Shown here one piece after another: positions 45,415 through 55,301 of a stretch of 64,000 nt of DNA. The notes beneath the pieces were generated by a model. The model worked only from the letters and a program-made list of their open reading frames with translations, was not told the DNA's origin and ran no database searches. Made by a program: the position numbers and the translations under genes. Source of the stretch: Ciceribacter sichuanensis (GTDB taxonomy: Bacteria; Pseudomonadota; Alphaproteobacteria; Rhizobiales; Rhizobiaceae); NCBI RefSeq assembly GCF_024055605.1, contig NZ_JAMXLX010000002.1, positions 558,001-622,000 of the forward strand. Reading direction: 5' to 3'. Each line of letters starts with the position of its first letter. The first letter of the stretch is position 1.

Positions 45415-46518
45415 ATGAAAGATATCGTGGTCATGGGTGCGGGCAAGATCGGCGGAGCGATCGCCCTGATGCTGGCGGCAAGCGGCGATTACCGCGTTAC
45501 CGTCGCTGACAGGAGCGAAGCGCAGCTGGCCGCCATCGAAGCCCATCCGGCGATCACGACCGCCGTCGTCGACATTGCCGACGCCGCCGCGCTGGACGCG
45601 CTGCTCAAGGGCCGTTTCGCAGTTCTCTCGGCCGCCCCGTTCCACCTGACGGGCGCCATCGCCGAAGCTGCCGCCCGCACCGGCACGCATTATCTCGACC
45701 TCACCGAAGATGTCGCCACGACCCGCAAGGTGGAGGCCCTGTCTGCCGGCGCAAACAGCGCCTTCATTCCCCAGTGCGGCCTCGCTCCGGGCTTCATCTC
45801 AATCGTTGCCCATGATCTGGCGAAAAATTTCGACAGCCTCGACAGCGTTCGCATGCGCGTCGGCGCGCTGCCGCAGTACCCTTCCAACGCTCTCAACTAC
45901 AATCTGACCTGGAGCACCGACGGCCTGATCAACGAGTACATCGAGCCCTGCGAAGCCATCGTCGAAGGTCGCCTCATCACCGTTCCGGCCATGGAAGAAC
46001 GCGAGGAATTCTCCCTCGACGGCGTGACCTACGAAGCCTTCAACACGTCGGGCGGCCTCGGCACGCTCTGCAAGACGCTGGAAGGCCGGGTGCGCACGAT
46101 GAACTACCGCACCATCCGCTATCCGGGCCACCAGGCCATCGTGAAGGCGCTGCTGAACGACCTGAACCTCAAGAACCGTCGCGATGTGCTGAAGGACCTG
46201 TTCGAAAACGCCCTGCCCGCAACCATGCAGGACGTCGTCGTTGTCTTCGTCACCGTCTGCGGCACGAAGAACGGCCGCTTCATGCAGGAAACCTATGCCA
46301 ACAAGGTCTATTCCGGCGTTATCGGCGGTCGCCTGATGAGCGCCATCCAGATCACCACCGCCGCCGGCATCTGCACGGTCCTCGACCTGCTCGCCGATGG
46401 CAAGCTGCCGGCCAAGGGCTTCGTTCGTCAGGAAGAGATCGGCTTCTCCGATTTCCTCGCGAACCGCTTCGGCCGCGTCTACGATCCGGAAGCCACGAAG
46501 CTGGCGCGGGTCGGCTGA
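45415..46518 (+). CDS. Saccharopine dehydrogenase / lysine-2-oxoglutarate reductase-type oxidoreductase
   Basis: 367 residues. The N-terminal Rossmann motif KDIVVMGAGKIGGAIALMLAASGDY and CGLAPGFISIVAHDLA mark the saccharopine-dehydrogenase family. Upstream AAGAGGGTC provides the ribosome site for ATG 45415. With the divergent Lrp regulator this fits a lysine degradation step. A second family member is 3.4 kb to the left (40793) but belongs to the polyamine branch. Confidence 0.88.
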   Translation: MKDIVVMGAGKIGGAIALMLAASGDYRVTVADRSEAQLAAIEAHPAITTAVVDIADAAALDALLKGRFAVLSAAPFHLTGAIAEAAARTGTHYLDLTEDVATTRKVEALSAGANSAFIPQCGLAPGFISIVAHDLAKNFDSLDSVRMRVGALPQYPSNALNYNLTWSTDGLINEYIEPCEAIVEGRLITVPAMEEREEFSLDGVTYEAFNTSGGLGTLCKTLEGRVRTMNYRTIRYPGHQAIVKALLNDLNLKNRRDVLKDLFENALPATMQDVVVVFVTVCGTKNGRFMQETYANKVYSGVIGGRLMSAIQITTAAGICTVLDLLADGKLPAKGFVRQEEIGFSDFLANRFGRVYDPEATKLARVG

Positions 46519-46613
46519 TCGATCAAACTGAGGTTCTCCGTACCGCTGGCATGGAGAATTGAAGCGCATTGACCTTCTCTGCGGGGAGAAGGGTGGGCTG
46601 AAAAGCCCGTGAT

Positions 46614-46651
46614 GGGGCGGAGTGACCGGCATGAAAACCGGCCTCCGCCCC
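46614..46651. terminator. Hairpin between convergent genes
   Basis: GGGGCGGAG (46614-46622) pairs with CTCCGCCCC (46643-46651), with an inner CCGG/CCGG pair. Lies between two convergent genes and probably ends both transcripts, though no strong T-run is present. Confidence 0.6.
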
Positions 46652-46669
46652 AACTTTATCGGCTATACG

Positions 46670-47839
46670 TCAGAAGATCCGGTCGACCGGTTGGCCAAGC
46701 GCCACGGCGCCTGCGTAGCGCGCCTGCGGCCCGGACTGCAGCGGATGGAACCGCGCGCCCTGCACGTCGCGGAAACGCCGCTCCAGCCCGTTTGCCCGGT
46801 AGAAGGACGCCCCACCGGCAAGCTCCATCGCAAGTTCCGTCGCCTTGATCGCGTATTGCGCCACCAGCGAGCGGCCGATCATGATCTCGTTCACCGTATC
46901 GGCAGATGGCGCGTTCCGATCGACGACATCCAGCATGAAACGATGCGCGATCTGCGCAGCCCTCAGCGCTGTGTCGACCTGGCCGGCAAGTTCGGTCACG
47001 CAATCGCTCTGCGGCCGCTTCCGCGCCATGTCCATCGCGATATCCCGCGCGCTTTCGGCAACGCCGAGATAGACGGCGTAGATCAGCGGAAAGGCGATGG
47101 TCGAGATGATCTGGAAGACCGGATGCCACTCTCCCGCCTTGCGGGAAAACGCGACGTTGGCATCGGGGATGAACAGGTTCTCGATGAAAACGTCATTCGA
47201 TCCCGTGCCGCGCATGCCGAGGCTGCGCCATGTGTTCTCGATCTTGACTTCCGGCGCCTTCATCGGCGCGCCGAAATGGATGACGGAACGTGACCCGTCC
47301 TCCGCCTCGTGGATCGCCCCGGTCATCAGTACCGCACCCGCCTCGGCGCCGGATGTAAACACCTTGCGCGCCGTGACGCGGTATCCGCCTTCGACCCGTT
47401 CGGCCCGGCCGGAACCGCCGATCCAGTCGGATCCACCGCTGGAAAGCAGGATCAGGCGTTCCGCCGCCACGCGCCGCAGAAGCGGCTCGACCACGGAAAC
47501 CTTCTGATGACGCCAGCGCCATGCCGGGATCGCCACCTGATGGGTGTGCATGGAAAAGGCGAGCGCCGTCGAACCGCAGGAATGCGCAAGGATGCGCAGC
47601 ATATCCGCAAGTTCCCGAACCTCTGCTCCACGCCCTCCTAGCTCGACCGGCACACCGGCCTCGACCAGTCCTGCTTCCTTGAGAAGCGCATAGTTCTCGC
47701 TGACGAAGCGGTCGTTTTCATCATGTGAGGCCGCGCGCTCCGCCAGAACCGGCGCAAGCCGCCGCGCGATCTCGGTAATGCTCATTGCAGTGTCGGTGCC
47801 AGCCTCTCTCGCCGTTGCCGTTTCAGCCATGCCGTGCAT
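46670..47839 (-). CDS. Acyl-CoA-dehydrogenase-fold flavoprotein
   Basis: 389 residues. Family motifs are VEAGVPVELGGRGAEVRELADMLRILAHSCGSTALAFSMHTH, the FAD/substrate-binding TARKVFTSGAEAGAVL, TWRSLGMRGTGSNDVFIENLFIP and QVDTALRAAQIAHR. ATG 47839 has GGGAGG upstream; ATG 47830 is an alternative. Such proteins include acyl-CoA dehydrogenases and reduced-flavin-using monooxygenases of sulfur and aromatic catabolism. Divergent from an HxlR regulator that probably controls it. Confidence 0.88.
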   Translation of the reverse strand: MHGMAETATAREAGTDTAMSITEIARRLAPVLAERAASHDENDRFVSENYALLKEAGLVEAGVPVELGGRGAEVRELADMLRILAHSCGSTALAFSMHTHQVAIPAWRWRHQKVSVVEPLLRRVAAERLILLSSGGSDWIGGSGRAERVEGGYRVTARKVFTSGAEAGAVLMTGAIHEAEDGSRSVIHFGAPMKAPEVKIENTWRSLGMRGTGSNDVFIENLFIPDANVAFSRKAGEWHPVFQIISTIAFPLIYAVYLGVAESARDIAMDMARKRPQSDCVTELAGQVDTALRAAQIAHRFMLDVVDRNAPSADTVNEIMIGRSLVAQYAIKATELAMELAGGASFYRANGLERRFRDVQGARFHPLQSGPQARYAGAVALGQPVDRIF

Positions 47840-48017
47840 GTCTCGTTCCTCCCATTGACTTGCAACGATGAGGAGTCTGCGCGCCTTGCCGGGTTATATC
47901 CAGTTCAGGAAATGTACCTCGTCGATTTCCGTAAAGAGCGGACGGAGGTCCGGATGATTGGCAGCGGCGCTGTTTTTGACTATTGTTATCGATGGCACGG
48001 CCACAGGAGGATCCCAC

Positions 48018-48710
48018 ATGCAGGAACATGGTGGGTATGGGCAGTTTTGCCCGGTGTCGATGGCTTCGGAAATTCTATGCTCCCGCTGGATGACGCTCGT
48101 TGTCCGCGAGCTTCTATGCGGCTCCACGCGCTTCAACGAACTGCGCAAGGGCGTGCCGAAAATGTCCCCCACCCTGCTCTCCAAGCGCCTGAAGGAGCTG
48201 GAACAGGCCGGTGTCATCACCATCGACCGCCTGCCCAACGGCACCTCGGAATACCGCCTCTCGGCATCGGGCGAGGAACTGCGCCCTCTCATCATGGGCC
48301 TCGGCATCTGGGCGCAGCGATGGATCGAATCCCGGCTCTCCCTGAAGAACCTCGACCCGTCGCTGCTGATGTGGGACATGCGCCGCAATCTGGACCTCAG
48401 CCACCTGCCCCGCCGCCGCTGCACGATACAGTTTCTGTACCCTGAGCTTTCGGCCACCCAGAAAAGCTGGTGGCTGCTCATCGACAACGGCACGACCGAC
48501 GTCTGCAATTTCGACCCGGGCTACGAACTCGACCTGCTCGTCAGAAGCTCGCTTCGCTCCATGACGGCCATCTGGATGGGCCTGACCACCGTTCGTCGGG
48601 AGACCGAAAACGGCGATCTCAGCATCGAGGGCGACCCTTCCCTCGCCCGCAACATGCAGGACTGGCTCGGCCTCAGCAAATTCGCCCCGGTTGCGCGGAT
48701 GGTACAATAG
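48018..48710 (+). CDS. HxlR-family transcriptional regulator with C-terminal extension
   Basis: 230 residues. The winged helix CPVSMASEILCSRWMTLVVRELLCGSTRFNELRKGVPKMSPTLLSKRLKELEQAGVI is a clear HxlR domain. A further 120 residues follow, so it belongs to the longer class with a sterol-carrier-like or ligand domain at the C-terminus (WWLLIDNGTTDVCNFDPGYELDLLV). AGGAGG at 48005-48010. Divergent from the flavoprotein gene. Confidence 0.9.
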   Translation: MQEHGGYGQFCPVSMASEILCSRWMTLVVRELLCGSTRFNELRKGVPKMSPTLLSKRLKELEQAGVITIDRLPNGTSEYRLSASGEELRPLIMGLGIWAQRWIESRLSLKNLDPSLLMWDMRRNLDLSHLPRRRCTIQFLYPELSATQKSWWLLIDNGTTDVCNFDPGYELDLLVRSSLRSMTAIWMGLTTVRRETENGDLSIEGDPSLARNMQDWLGLSKFAPVARMVQ

Positions 48711-48740
48711 GTTCGCCCCACTTGCTTCCCATAAGAAGAG

Positions 48741-48769
48741 AAAACCCGCCGGCCTTTCAGCCGACGGGT
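48741..48769 (-). terminator. Rho-independent terminator of the GcvT-type oxidoreductase gene
   Basis: Minus strand: ACCCGTCGGC stem with a TGAAAG-type loop and GCCGGCGGGT arm (48744-48753 and 48760-48769), one mismatch, then TTTT. 40 bases beyond the stop at 48809. Confidence 0.8.
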
Positions 48770-48808
48770 CATAAATGCATTCCGCCTTTGCAATCCGACC
48801 CTTGAGCC

Positions 48809-51376
48809 TTAGCTCCGCGGCTTCAGGTTTTCGGGGTCGTAGAGCGGCTTGTAGCCGACGGCGACGACTTCGACCGGGTAGGTCTCGCAGAAATATTCGA
48901 CATTCAGCTTGCGGCCGACCTGGCAGTATTCCTGCGGCAGGTAGGCGAGCGCGATGTTCTTGCCGATGGTCGGGCCGTAGGCGACCGAGGTCGTGTAGGA
49001 GATGCGGCCAAGGCTGTCGACCAGCGTCTTGCCCGTTGCCGGATCGATCACCGGCATTGCGCCGACCGGATAACGCTTCACGCCGTTGGCGTCGGTGTTT
49101 TCGGTCATCGCCAGCGTGCAGAGCATGGCCGGCTGCTGTTCGCGGGCCTTGTACTCTAGATGCTTGGCCTTGCCGCGGAAATCGGCTTCCTTGACCTTCG
49201 GACGGGCGAGATCGGCTTCGATCAGGTTGTACTGCGTCGTGAGGTCGGCATTCTGCAGGCGCAGGCTCTTTTCCATGCGGCGCGAGTTCGCATAGGTCTC
49301 GACGCCGAAGGCCATCACGCCGGTAGCGCGCAGCGCATCCCAGACGGCAAGGCCATCCTCGTACTTCATGTGCAGTTCCCAGCCCTGCTCGCCGACATAG
49401 GAGATGCGGAAAGCAGAGACGGACTTGCCGGCGATCTCGATCGGCTTGATGGCGGCGAAGGGGAAGTTCTCCACATCGAGGCCAGCCGGATCGGCAACCA
49501 CCTTCTTCAGCGTCTCGCGGGCATTCGGACCCCATATGCCGATGGTGATGAACTTTTCCGACACGTCGGTGATGGTAACATCGAGGCCGCGATCCTCGGC
49601 CACGCGCTTCATGTAGTGGAAGTCGCGCGGGCCGGCATCGGCACCGTTCACCAGACGGCAGCGATCCGCCATGCGGAACACGGTGAAGTCAGCGCGCACC
49701 ATGCCCTCGTCGTCGAGGAAGTGCGTGTAGATGCCCTTGCCGATATTGGCGTCGCCACCGACCTTGGCTGCGCAGAGCCATTCCAGCAGCTCGACATGAT
49801 CAGGACCTTCGATGTCCACCATGTGGAAATGCGAAAGGTTGACGATGCCGCAATCGTCGCTCATGGCGAGATGTTCGGCGTTGGAAACGCGCCAGAAGTG
49901 ACGGTTGTCCCACTCGGCCTCACGAACCGGCACCTTGTCGCCGTACTTCTCCAGGAGATGCTCGTTGGCCTTGTAGCCATGGGCGCGTTCCCAGCCACCG
50001 AGTTCCATGAAGTAGCCGCCAAGCTCCACTTCGCGCTCGTAGAAGGGCGAACGTTTGATGTTGCGGCCGGTGGCATAGGGTTCGCGCGGGTGAACGGCGG
50101 GGAAATAGATCTTGCACGCAGCCTCGGAGCAACGACCGAGGATGAAGTCTTCCTGCATCTGGTGCGGATAGAAACGGGCGAAATCGATCGAGGAGTGGTC
50201 GACTTCGGTGCGGCCGTCGGTGATCCAGTCGGCCAGAAGCTTGCCGTAGCCCGGAGCGTCCTTGACCCAGATGCCAACACAGTACCAGAGACCGCGCACC
50301 TTCTGGCTCTCGCCGCAGGAAGCGCCGCCGGCGGCGGATACCTGCAGCAGGCCGTTGAACGAATGGCTCTCGTTGTAACCGAGTTCGCCGAGGATCGGCG
50401 TAAGCTCTATGGCCCGCTCCAGGCCTTCCATCAGGCCGTCAGCCTCGAGATCGAGGTCACGCTGCGAGGGAGACAGGCGAGCCTGTTCCTTCTCGAGCAG
50501 ATCGCGCGGATGGCACATGCGCGGGTTTTCGGTGTTGTAGTAACCCCATTCGAGCTGGCCGCCCTCGGTGGTCTTCGGGTCGCCGGTGTCACGCATGTAG
50601 GCGGAGTTGCCCTGGTCGCGCAGCAGCGGATAGCCGATTTCCTTGCCGGTACCCTCGAACTCGTTGAAAGGACCGAAGAAGGTGAGCGCGTGGTCGACCG
50701 GCATGACCGGCAGGTCTTCACCGACCATGCCCGCGATCATGCGGCCCCACAGGCCGGCGCAGACGATGACGTGATCCGCCATGATCGTGCCGCGATGGGT
50801 GACGACGCCCTTGATGCGGCCATTCTCGACGATCAGCGACTGTGCCGGCGTATTGCCGAACATCTGGAGCTTGCCGGACTTTTCGGCGGCATCGACCAGC
50901 TTGCCGGCAACCGTCTGCGAACGCGGAATGACGAGGCCTGCATCCGGGTCCCAAAGCCCGCCTGCGACCACCTCTTCCTCGACCAGCGGGAACTTTTCCT
51001 TGACTTCGCTGGCGCTAATCAGACTGGCGCGCGTGCCGAAAGCCTTGCCTGAGGTGACCTTGCGCTTGACCTCTTCCATCCACTTGTCGTCGCCGGCACG
51101 AACCACTTCGATGCCGCCGATGCGGGCGTAATGGCCCATCTTCTCGTAGAATTCGAGCGAGTAGAGCGAGGTCCAGACCGACAGGAAGTCGTGGCTGGTC
51201 ATGAAACAGAAATCGGAGGCATGCGCCGTCGAACCGATATCGGTCGGAATACCCGACTTGTCGATACCGACGATGTCGTCCCAGCCGCGTTCGATAAGGT
51301 GATGCGCGACGGAAGCGCCCACGATACCGCCCAGCCCGATGATGACGACTTTAGCCTTTGTCGGAAACTCTGCCAT
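48809..51376 (-). CDS. FAD-dependent oxidoreductase fused to GcvT domains (dimethylglycine/sarcosine dehydrogenase-like)
   Basis: 855 residues. The N-terminus has the FAD motif VVIIGLGGIVGASVAHHLIERG and GSTAHASDF, resembling the GSTWHAAG covalent-FAD segment of dimethylglycine dehydrogenases. A FAO middle domain follows (GRNIKRSPFYERE). The last 400 residues are aminomethyltransferase-type GcvT and GcvT_C (ISYVGEQGWELHM, GVETYANSRRMEKSLR). It should oxidatively demethylate an N-methyl amine and pass the carbon to folate. The substrate is not defined. Confidence 0.9.
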   Translation of the reverse strand: MAEFPTKAKVVIIGLGGIVGASVAHHLIERGWDDIVGIDKSGIPTDIGSTAHASDFCFMTSHDFLSVWTSLYSLEFYEKMGHYARIGGIEVVRAGDDKWMEEVKRKVTSGKAFGTRASLISASEVKEKFPLVEEEVVAGGLWDPDAGLVIPRSQTVAGKLVDAAEKSGKLQMFGNTPAQSLIVENGRIKGVVTHRGTIMADHVIVCAGLWGRMIAGMVGEDLPVMPVDHALTFFGPFNEFEGTGKEIGYPLLRDQGNSAYMRDTGDPKTTEGGQLEWGYYNTENPRMCHPRDLLEKEQARLSPSQRDLDLEADGLMEGLERAIELTPILGELGYNESHSFNGLLQVSAAGGASCGESQKVRGLWYCVGIWVKDAPGYGKLLADWITDGRTEVDHSSIDFARFYPHQMQEDFILGRCSEAACKIYFPAVHPREPYATGRNIKRSPFYEREVELGGYFMELGGWERAHGYKANEHLLEKYGDKVPVREAEWDNRHFWRVSNAEHLAMSDDCGIVNLSHFHMVDIEGPDHVELLEWLCAAKVGGDANIGKGIYTHFLDDEGMVRADFTVFRMADRCRLVNGADAGPRDFHYMKRVAEDRGLDVTITDVSEKFITIGIWGPNARETLKKVVADPAGLDVENFPFAAIKPIEIAGKSVSAFRISYVGEQGWELHMKYEDGLAVWDALRATGVMAFGVETYANSRRMEKSLRLQNADLTTQYNLIEADLARPKVKEADFRGKAKHLEYKAREQQPAMLCTLAMTENTDANGVKRYPVGAMPVIDPATGKTLVDSLGRISYTTSVAYGPTIGKNIALAYLPQEYCQVGRKLNVEYFCETYPVEVVAVGYKPLYDPENLKPRS

Positions 51377-51556
51377 AGGAACAAACCCTGATTGATGATT
51401 TGTGCCGATCTTAGGGTTTCCGGAAGCGTCATTGCGTCCTTAATGCGACATTCTACAAATACTGCACGACCAGTTTCCGACGCAAAATCGGTCCGCGAGC
51501 GGCACCGCGAACCGTCTGCATGTCGGAAGAGCGACAGCCAGGGAACACCTCCGGCG

Positions 51557-53020
51557 TCACGTGCCGCAGAACGTCCGCATCACTCTCTCGGCCGGCATCG
51601 GTGGCAGGGCATAATCTGCATAGGCCGGATCCTCTGCATAAGGCCGCTGTAACGCCGCGTGCATCTGCTCGAAAGGCTCGAAATCGCCCGAAAGCCCCGC
51701 GACGATCACCTCTTCGATGCGATGGTTGCGCGGGATGACGGCAGGGTTCACCGCGTCCATCGACGCCTGCCGCTCCTTCGGCGTCCGTTGCCCGCCATGG
51801 CGTTTCCGCCAGCGTTCCAGCCAGTCAGCGACACCCCAGCGCTCCTTGAACTGGGTGAGTAGCACTTCGTCATCGGCACCGCCGGCAACCTTGCCCAGAG
51901 CGCGGAAGGTCAGCGTGAAGTCAGCCTCCCCCTCATGCATCAGCGACAACAGGCCATTCACCAGTTCGACATCCCCCTCCACCTCGCCGCCAATGCCGAT
52001 CTTCCGGCGGAAGAGATCGATCCAATGGCTCTGGAATACACGGCCGAAATCGACCAGCGCCGCATTCGCAGCCTCGATGCTCTCGTCATCCCGCGCGGAA
52101 AAGAGCGGCAGCAACGCCTCGGCGAAACGCGCGAGATTCCACTGCGCAATGCCCGGCTGGTTGGCATAGGCATAACGGCCCCGCTGGTCGATGGAGGAGA
52201 AGACCTTGCGCGGATCGTATTCGTCGAGAAAAGCGCAGGGACCGAAATCGATCGTCTCACCCGAAACCGCCATGTTGTCGGTATTCATCACACCATGGAT
52301 GAAGCCCACGGAAAGCCAGCGCGCCACAAGCTCCGCCTGCCGGGCAGAGACGGCATTGAGCAGCGCCAGATAGCGATTGTCATCATCAGCCGAGATTTCC
52401 GGATAATGCCGCGCGATCACGTGGTCCGCAAGCACGCGAAGACCATCCGCATCGCCTCGCACGGCAAAAAACTGGAAGGTGCCGATGCGGATATGGCTTG
52501 CCGCCACCCGCGTCAGCACGGCGCCGGGCAGCAGCGTTTCACGCACCACCGGCTCGCCGGTCAGAACAGCAGCAAGCGCGCGCGTGGTCGGAATACCGAG
52601 CGCATGCATGGCCTCGGAAACGATATATTCGCGTAGCACCGGACCAAGTGCCGCCCGCCCGTCGCCATTGCGGGAAAAGGGCGTGGCGCCTGCCCCCTTG
52701 AGCTGGATGTCGCGGCGCACGCCGTTGCGGTCCACCACCTCGCCGATGAGGATCGCTCGCCCGTCGCCGAGCTGCGGTACGAAGTTGCCGAACTGGTGCC
52801 CGGCATAGGCCATGGCAAGCGACGCCGCCCCTTCCGGCAGGTCGTTGCCGGAGAAGATCTCGGCCAGCCGCGCCTCGCCGGCATCGGAAAAATCGAGCCC
52901 GAGCTCGCTAGCCAGCTCGGCATTGAACCGGATCAGCCGAGGCGCCCGGACAGTCGCGGGCTTCACAGCCCGAAAGAAACGCTCCGGCAGCCGCTGATAG
53001 CTGTTGTCGAATGCGAACAC
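51557..53020 (-). CDS. selO: SelO-family protein adenylyltransferase (YdiU)
   Basis: About 487 residues. Conserved SelO segments: AYAGHQFGNFVPQLGDGRAILIGE, DIQLKGAGATPFSRNGDGRAALGPVLREYIVSEAMHALG, GFIHGVMNTDNMAVSGETIDFGPCAFLD and FSSIDQRGRYAYANQP. SelO is a pseudokinase-fold enzyme that transfers AMP to proteins in redox stress. Start: AGGAGG (complement of 53028-53033) sits eight bases before a GTG at 53020, which I prefer; an ATG at 53050 would add ten residues. Most bacterial SelO, including this one, end in a Cys motif (RTFCGT). Confidence 0.93.
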   Translation of the reverse strand: MFAFDNSYQRLPERFFRAVKPATVRAPRLIRFNAELASELGLDFSDAGEARLAEIFSGNDLPEGAASLAMAYAGHQFGNFVPQLGDGRAILIGEVVDRNGVRRDIQLKGAGATPFSRNGDGRAALGPVLREYIVSEAMHALGIPTTRALAAVLTGEPVVRETLLPGAVLTRVAASHIRIGTFQFFAVRGDADGLRVLADHVIARHYPEISADDDNRYLALLNAVSARQAELVARWLSVGFIHGVMNTDNMAVSGETIDFGPCAFLDEYDPRKVFSSIDQRGRYAYANQPGIAQWNLARFAEALLPLFSARDDESIEAANAALVDFGRVFQSHWIDLFRRKIGIGGEVEGDVELVNGLLSLMHEGEADFTLTFRALGKVAGGADDEVLLTQFKERWGVADWLERWRKRHGGQRTPKERQASMDAVNPAVIPRNHRIEEVIVAGLSGDFEPFEQMHAALQRPYAEDPAYADYALPPMPAERVMRTFCGT

Positions 53021-53327
53021 GCTCTGTCCTCCTGGCTTACGGCCGAACATTTTCGACCATTGCTTAAATATGGGGCTGGTATTCCACGGAGCAAGCGGAA
53101 AGAAGCCGAAGGGTCGGTTTGCCCGTCTGCGGGCCGCTCTCCAAGGCCAAATCTGGGCGCATCGGCCCGCGACTATTGTATCGCGGATTTCAGGATATTT
53201 AACGTGGCCTTCATTCGGCGTAGCGCCCTCGTCACTGAATGACGGCGGCGCGCGCCATGTTGTTGTCTGCGTCCTCCATGGACTGCAGAACCGCCATCAT
53301 ATCGCTGATTGAGAGGGGTAATCAGAC

Positions 53328-53825
53328 ATGAAACTTCGCCTTGCCACGGCGGCGGCCTTCGCCATCGTTCTTTCCGGCTGCACCACGACGGAAGAAGCCA
53401 ATACCGTGATCCAGTCCCGATGGGTCGGTCAACCGGTGGAGGTCTTCTTCACCCAGTATGGTCCGCCTGTCTCCGAGTTTCCGATGGCAAGCGGCAACGT
53501 GCTTTACACCTGGCGCGGCGGCGACAAGACCCGCTACATCGCACCGACCTATTCCACTCCGACACCGGCCCAGACAACCACCCGGACCGAAACCAAGGAA
53601 ACCAAACCCGGCGTCACCGTCACCAAGACGACAACGACTGGCATCTATCAGCCCCAACCGCAGATGATTTCGCCGCCGCGCTACGAGGAACTTTTCTGCG
53701 AATTGCAGATCACCGCCGATCCCTCCCAGCGCATCGTCGCCATCCGCGCCTCGAACGATACGGATGGCGAAGGCCTGAGCTTCTCCCGTTGCGCCGAAGT
53801 GCTGAACGCGCATCCGCAACGCTGA
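53328..53825 (+). CDS. Predicted lipoprotein
   Basis: 165 residues. Signal peptide MKLRLATAAAFAIVLSGC with a lipobox (LSGC, Cys18). The mature part has a Thr/Pro/Lys-rich stretch (about residues 75-110) and two Cys residues (ELFCELQ; SFSRCAEV) likely to form a disulfide. AGAGGGG upstream. No family recognised with confidence; an outer-membrane-assembly-like start (SRWVGQPVEVFFTQYGPP) is the conserved-looking piece. Confidence 0.8.
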   Translation: MKLRLATAAAFAIVLSGCTTTEEANTVIQSRWVGQPVEVFFTQYGPPVSEFPMASGNVLYTWRGGDKTRYIAPTYSTPTPAQTTTRTETKETKPGVTVTKTTTTGIYQPQPQMISPPRYEELFCELQITADPSQRIVAIRASNDTDGEGLSFSRCAEVLNAHPQR

Positions 53826-54090
53826 AGCATCGCCAGGAGCTACTTCAAAAGTCAGACAAGGAAGCCCCGCCCAAGATGGGGCTTTCTCGTTTCACTTGAT
53901 GATATCCCGGCTGCGACCTTGCCTTGCCGCGATCCCGCCTGCGCCGGAAGCGAACAAGCTCCATTGTGCGACGCAGCTCTTTTGTCATGGACAGTTACAA
54001 AACCCTTACGCTAGTCTGTCGCATGACATATAGACGAAGGCCGGCGCGACTGATTTCCAGGCGCCGTGTCGACCAAAAAGAGGGACAAAC

Positions 54091-54663
54091 ATGTTCAAAC
54101 GCCTTTCACTCACCGCTGCCATTTTCGCGGCCGCAGCCGCCCCCGCTTTCGCTCATCTCAATCCCGAGGAGCACGGCTCCTTCATGGCCGGCATTTCCCA
54201 TCCGCTGTTCGGCGCGGACCACATCCTCGCCATGGTCGCAGTCGGCCTCTGGGCCTCGCAGATCGGCGGACGTGCGCTGATCGCCGTTCCCGCCGCCTTC
54301 GTCGGCACCATGGCGCTCGGCTTCGCGCTGGCTGTCGCCGGCGTAAACCTGCCCTTCGTCGAGCCTGCGATCCTCGCTTCCGTTATCGGTCTCGGCTTGC
54401 TGGTTGCTTCCGCCATCCGCCTGCCGGTTGCGGCTTGCGCAGCCATCGTCGGCCTCTTCGCCCTGTTCCATGGCCATGCCCATGGCGGCGAACTCGGCTC
54501 GGCCGGCGCGCTGCAATTCGGCCTCGGCTTCGTGGTTTCCACCGCCCTGTTACATGTTGCAGGCGTCGGCCTCGGCATCACCCTTTCGCGCCTCGGCCCG
54601 CTGGTCACGCGCCTTCTCGGCGTTGCCACCGTGTTCGGCGGCGCGGCTATCGCCTTCGGTTGA
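54091..54663 (+). CDS. HupE/UreJ-family protein, probable nickel/cobalt permease
   Basis: 190 residues. Signal-like N-terminus, then six hydrophobic segments. HPLFGADHILAMVAVGLWA is the HupE hallmark (HPxxGxDH), and FALFHGHAHGGEL adds a His-rich membrane motif. Family members take up Ni or Co for hydrogenase or urease, but no urease or hydrogenase genes lie here. AGAGGG upstream; followed by a terminator. Confidence 0.92.
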   Translation: MFKRLSLTAAIFAAAAAPAFAHLNPEEHGSFMAGISHPLFGADHILAMVAVGLWASQIGGRALIAVPAAFVGTMALGFALAVAGVNLPFVEPAILASVIGLGLLVASAIRLPVAACAAIVGLFALFHGHAHGGELGSAGALQFGLGFVVSTALLHVAGVGLGITLSRLGPLVTRLLGVATVFGGAAIAFG

Positions 54664-54683
54664 TCGAAACTCATCCGGACATG

Positions 54684-54714
54684 AAAACGGCAGCTCCCGG
54701 AGCCGCCGTTTTTG
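54684..54714 (+). terminator. Rho-independent terminator of the hupE/ureJ gene
   Basis: Imperfect stem AAAACGGC-A-GCTCC with GGAGC-C-GCCGTTTTT, ending in a five-T run. 20 bases past the stop. Confidence 0.85.
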
Positions 54715-54836
54715 TTTGTATCGAGGAGAGGATGCCAAGCCGGCAGAACGGAATCAATTTCTCCGCTTCCACTCCCAGACTGCTAAAACGACTCAGCCTT
54801 TCGGGACCAGCCGTCTCTTAAAGTAATGTCTGAGCC

Positions 54837-55301
54837 TCAGCCGCGCCCGCGATAGGTGGCAACGCCCTGCTCCGGTAGCCACACGCCCTCCGGAGCAGCG
54901 CCCGTCTGCCAGAAGACATCGATCGGAATGCCGCCGCGCGGATACCAGTAGGCCCCGATCCTCAGCCACTTGGGATCGAGCAGCTCGACGATGCGCTTGG
55001 CAATGTAGATCGAGCAATCCTCGTGGAACGCCCCGTGATTGCGGAACGAGAACAGGAAGAGCTTCAGCGACTTGGATTCCACCAGCCAGTCGCCGGGAAT
55101 GTAGTCGATCACGATATGGGCAAAATCAGGCTGCCCGGTCATCGGGCAGAGCGAGGTGAATTCCGGCGCGGTGAAACGCACGACGTAATCGGTGCCGGCA
55201 TTGCCGTTCGGCACCCGCTCCAGTACGGCAGCCTCAGGGCTGGTCGGCGCCTCGACATTGCTTCCGAGCTGCGACAGCCCGCTGACATCGGTCTTGCTCA
55301 T
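54837..55301 (-). CDS. queF: NADPH-dependent 7-cyano-7-deazaguanine reductase (preQ1 synthase)
   Basis: 154 residues, the unimodular QueF form. Cys52 in [13 protein letters not shown] is the catalytic thioimide Cys, Asp59 the acid, and the QueF motif is [21 protein letters not shown]. It reduces preQ0 to preQ1 in queuosine synthesis. Its start overlaps the stop of the upstream cation-efflux gene by four bases, so the two are in one operon. Confidence 0.95.
   Translation of the reverse strand: MSKTDVSGLSQLGSNVEAPTSPEAAVLERVPNGNAGTDYVVRFTAPEFTSLCPMTGQPDFAHIVIDYIPGDWLVESKSLKLFLFSFRNHGAFHEDCSIYIAKRIVELLDPKWLRIGAYWYPRGGIPIDVFWQTGAAPEGVWLPEQGVATYRGRG

Noticed and set aside
49160..51052. A 630-residue plus-strand frame opposite the GcvT-type oxidoreductase
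   Set aside because: Antisense to a protein with clear family motifs throughout; no recognisable sequence of its own.
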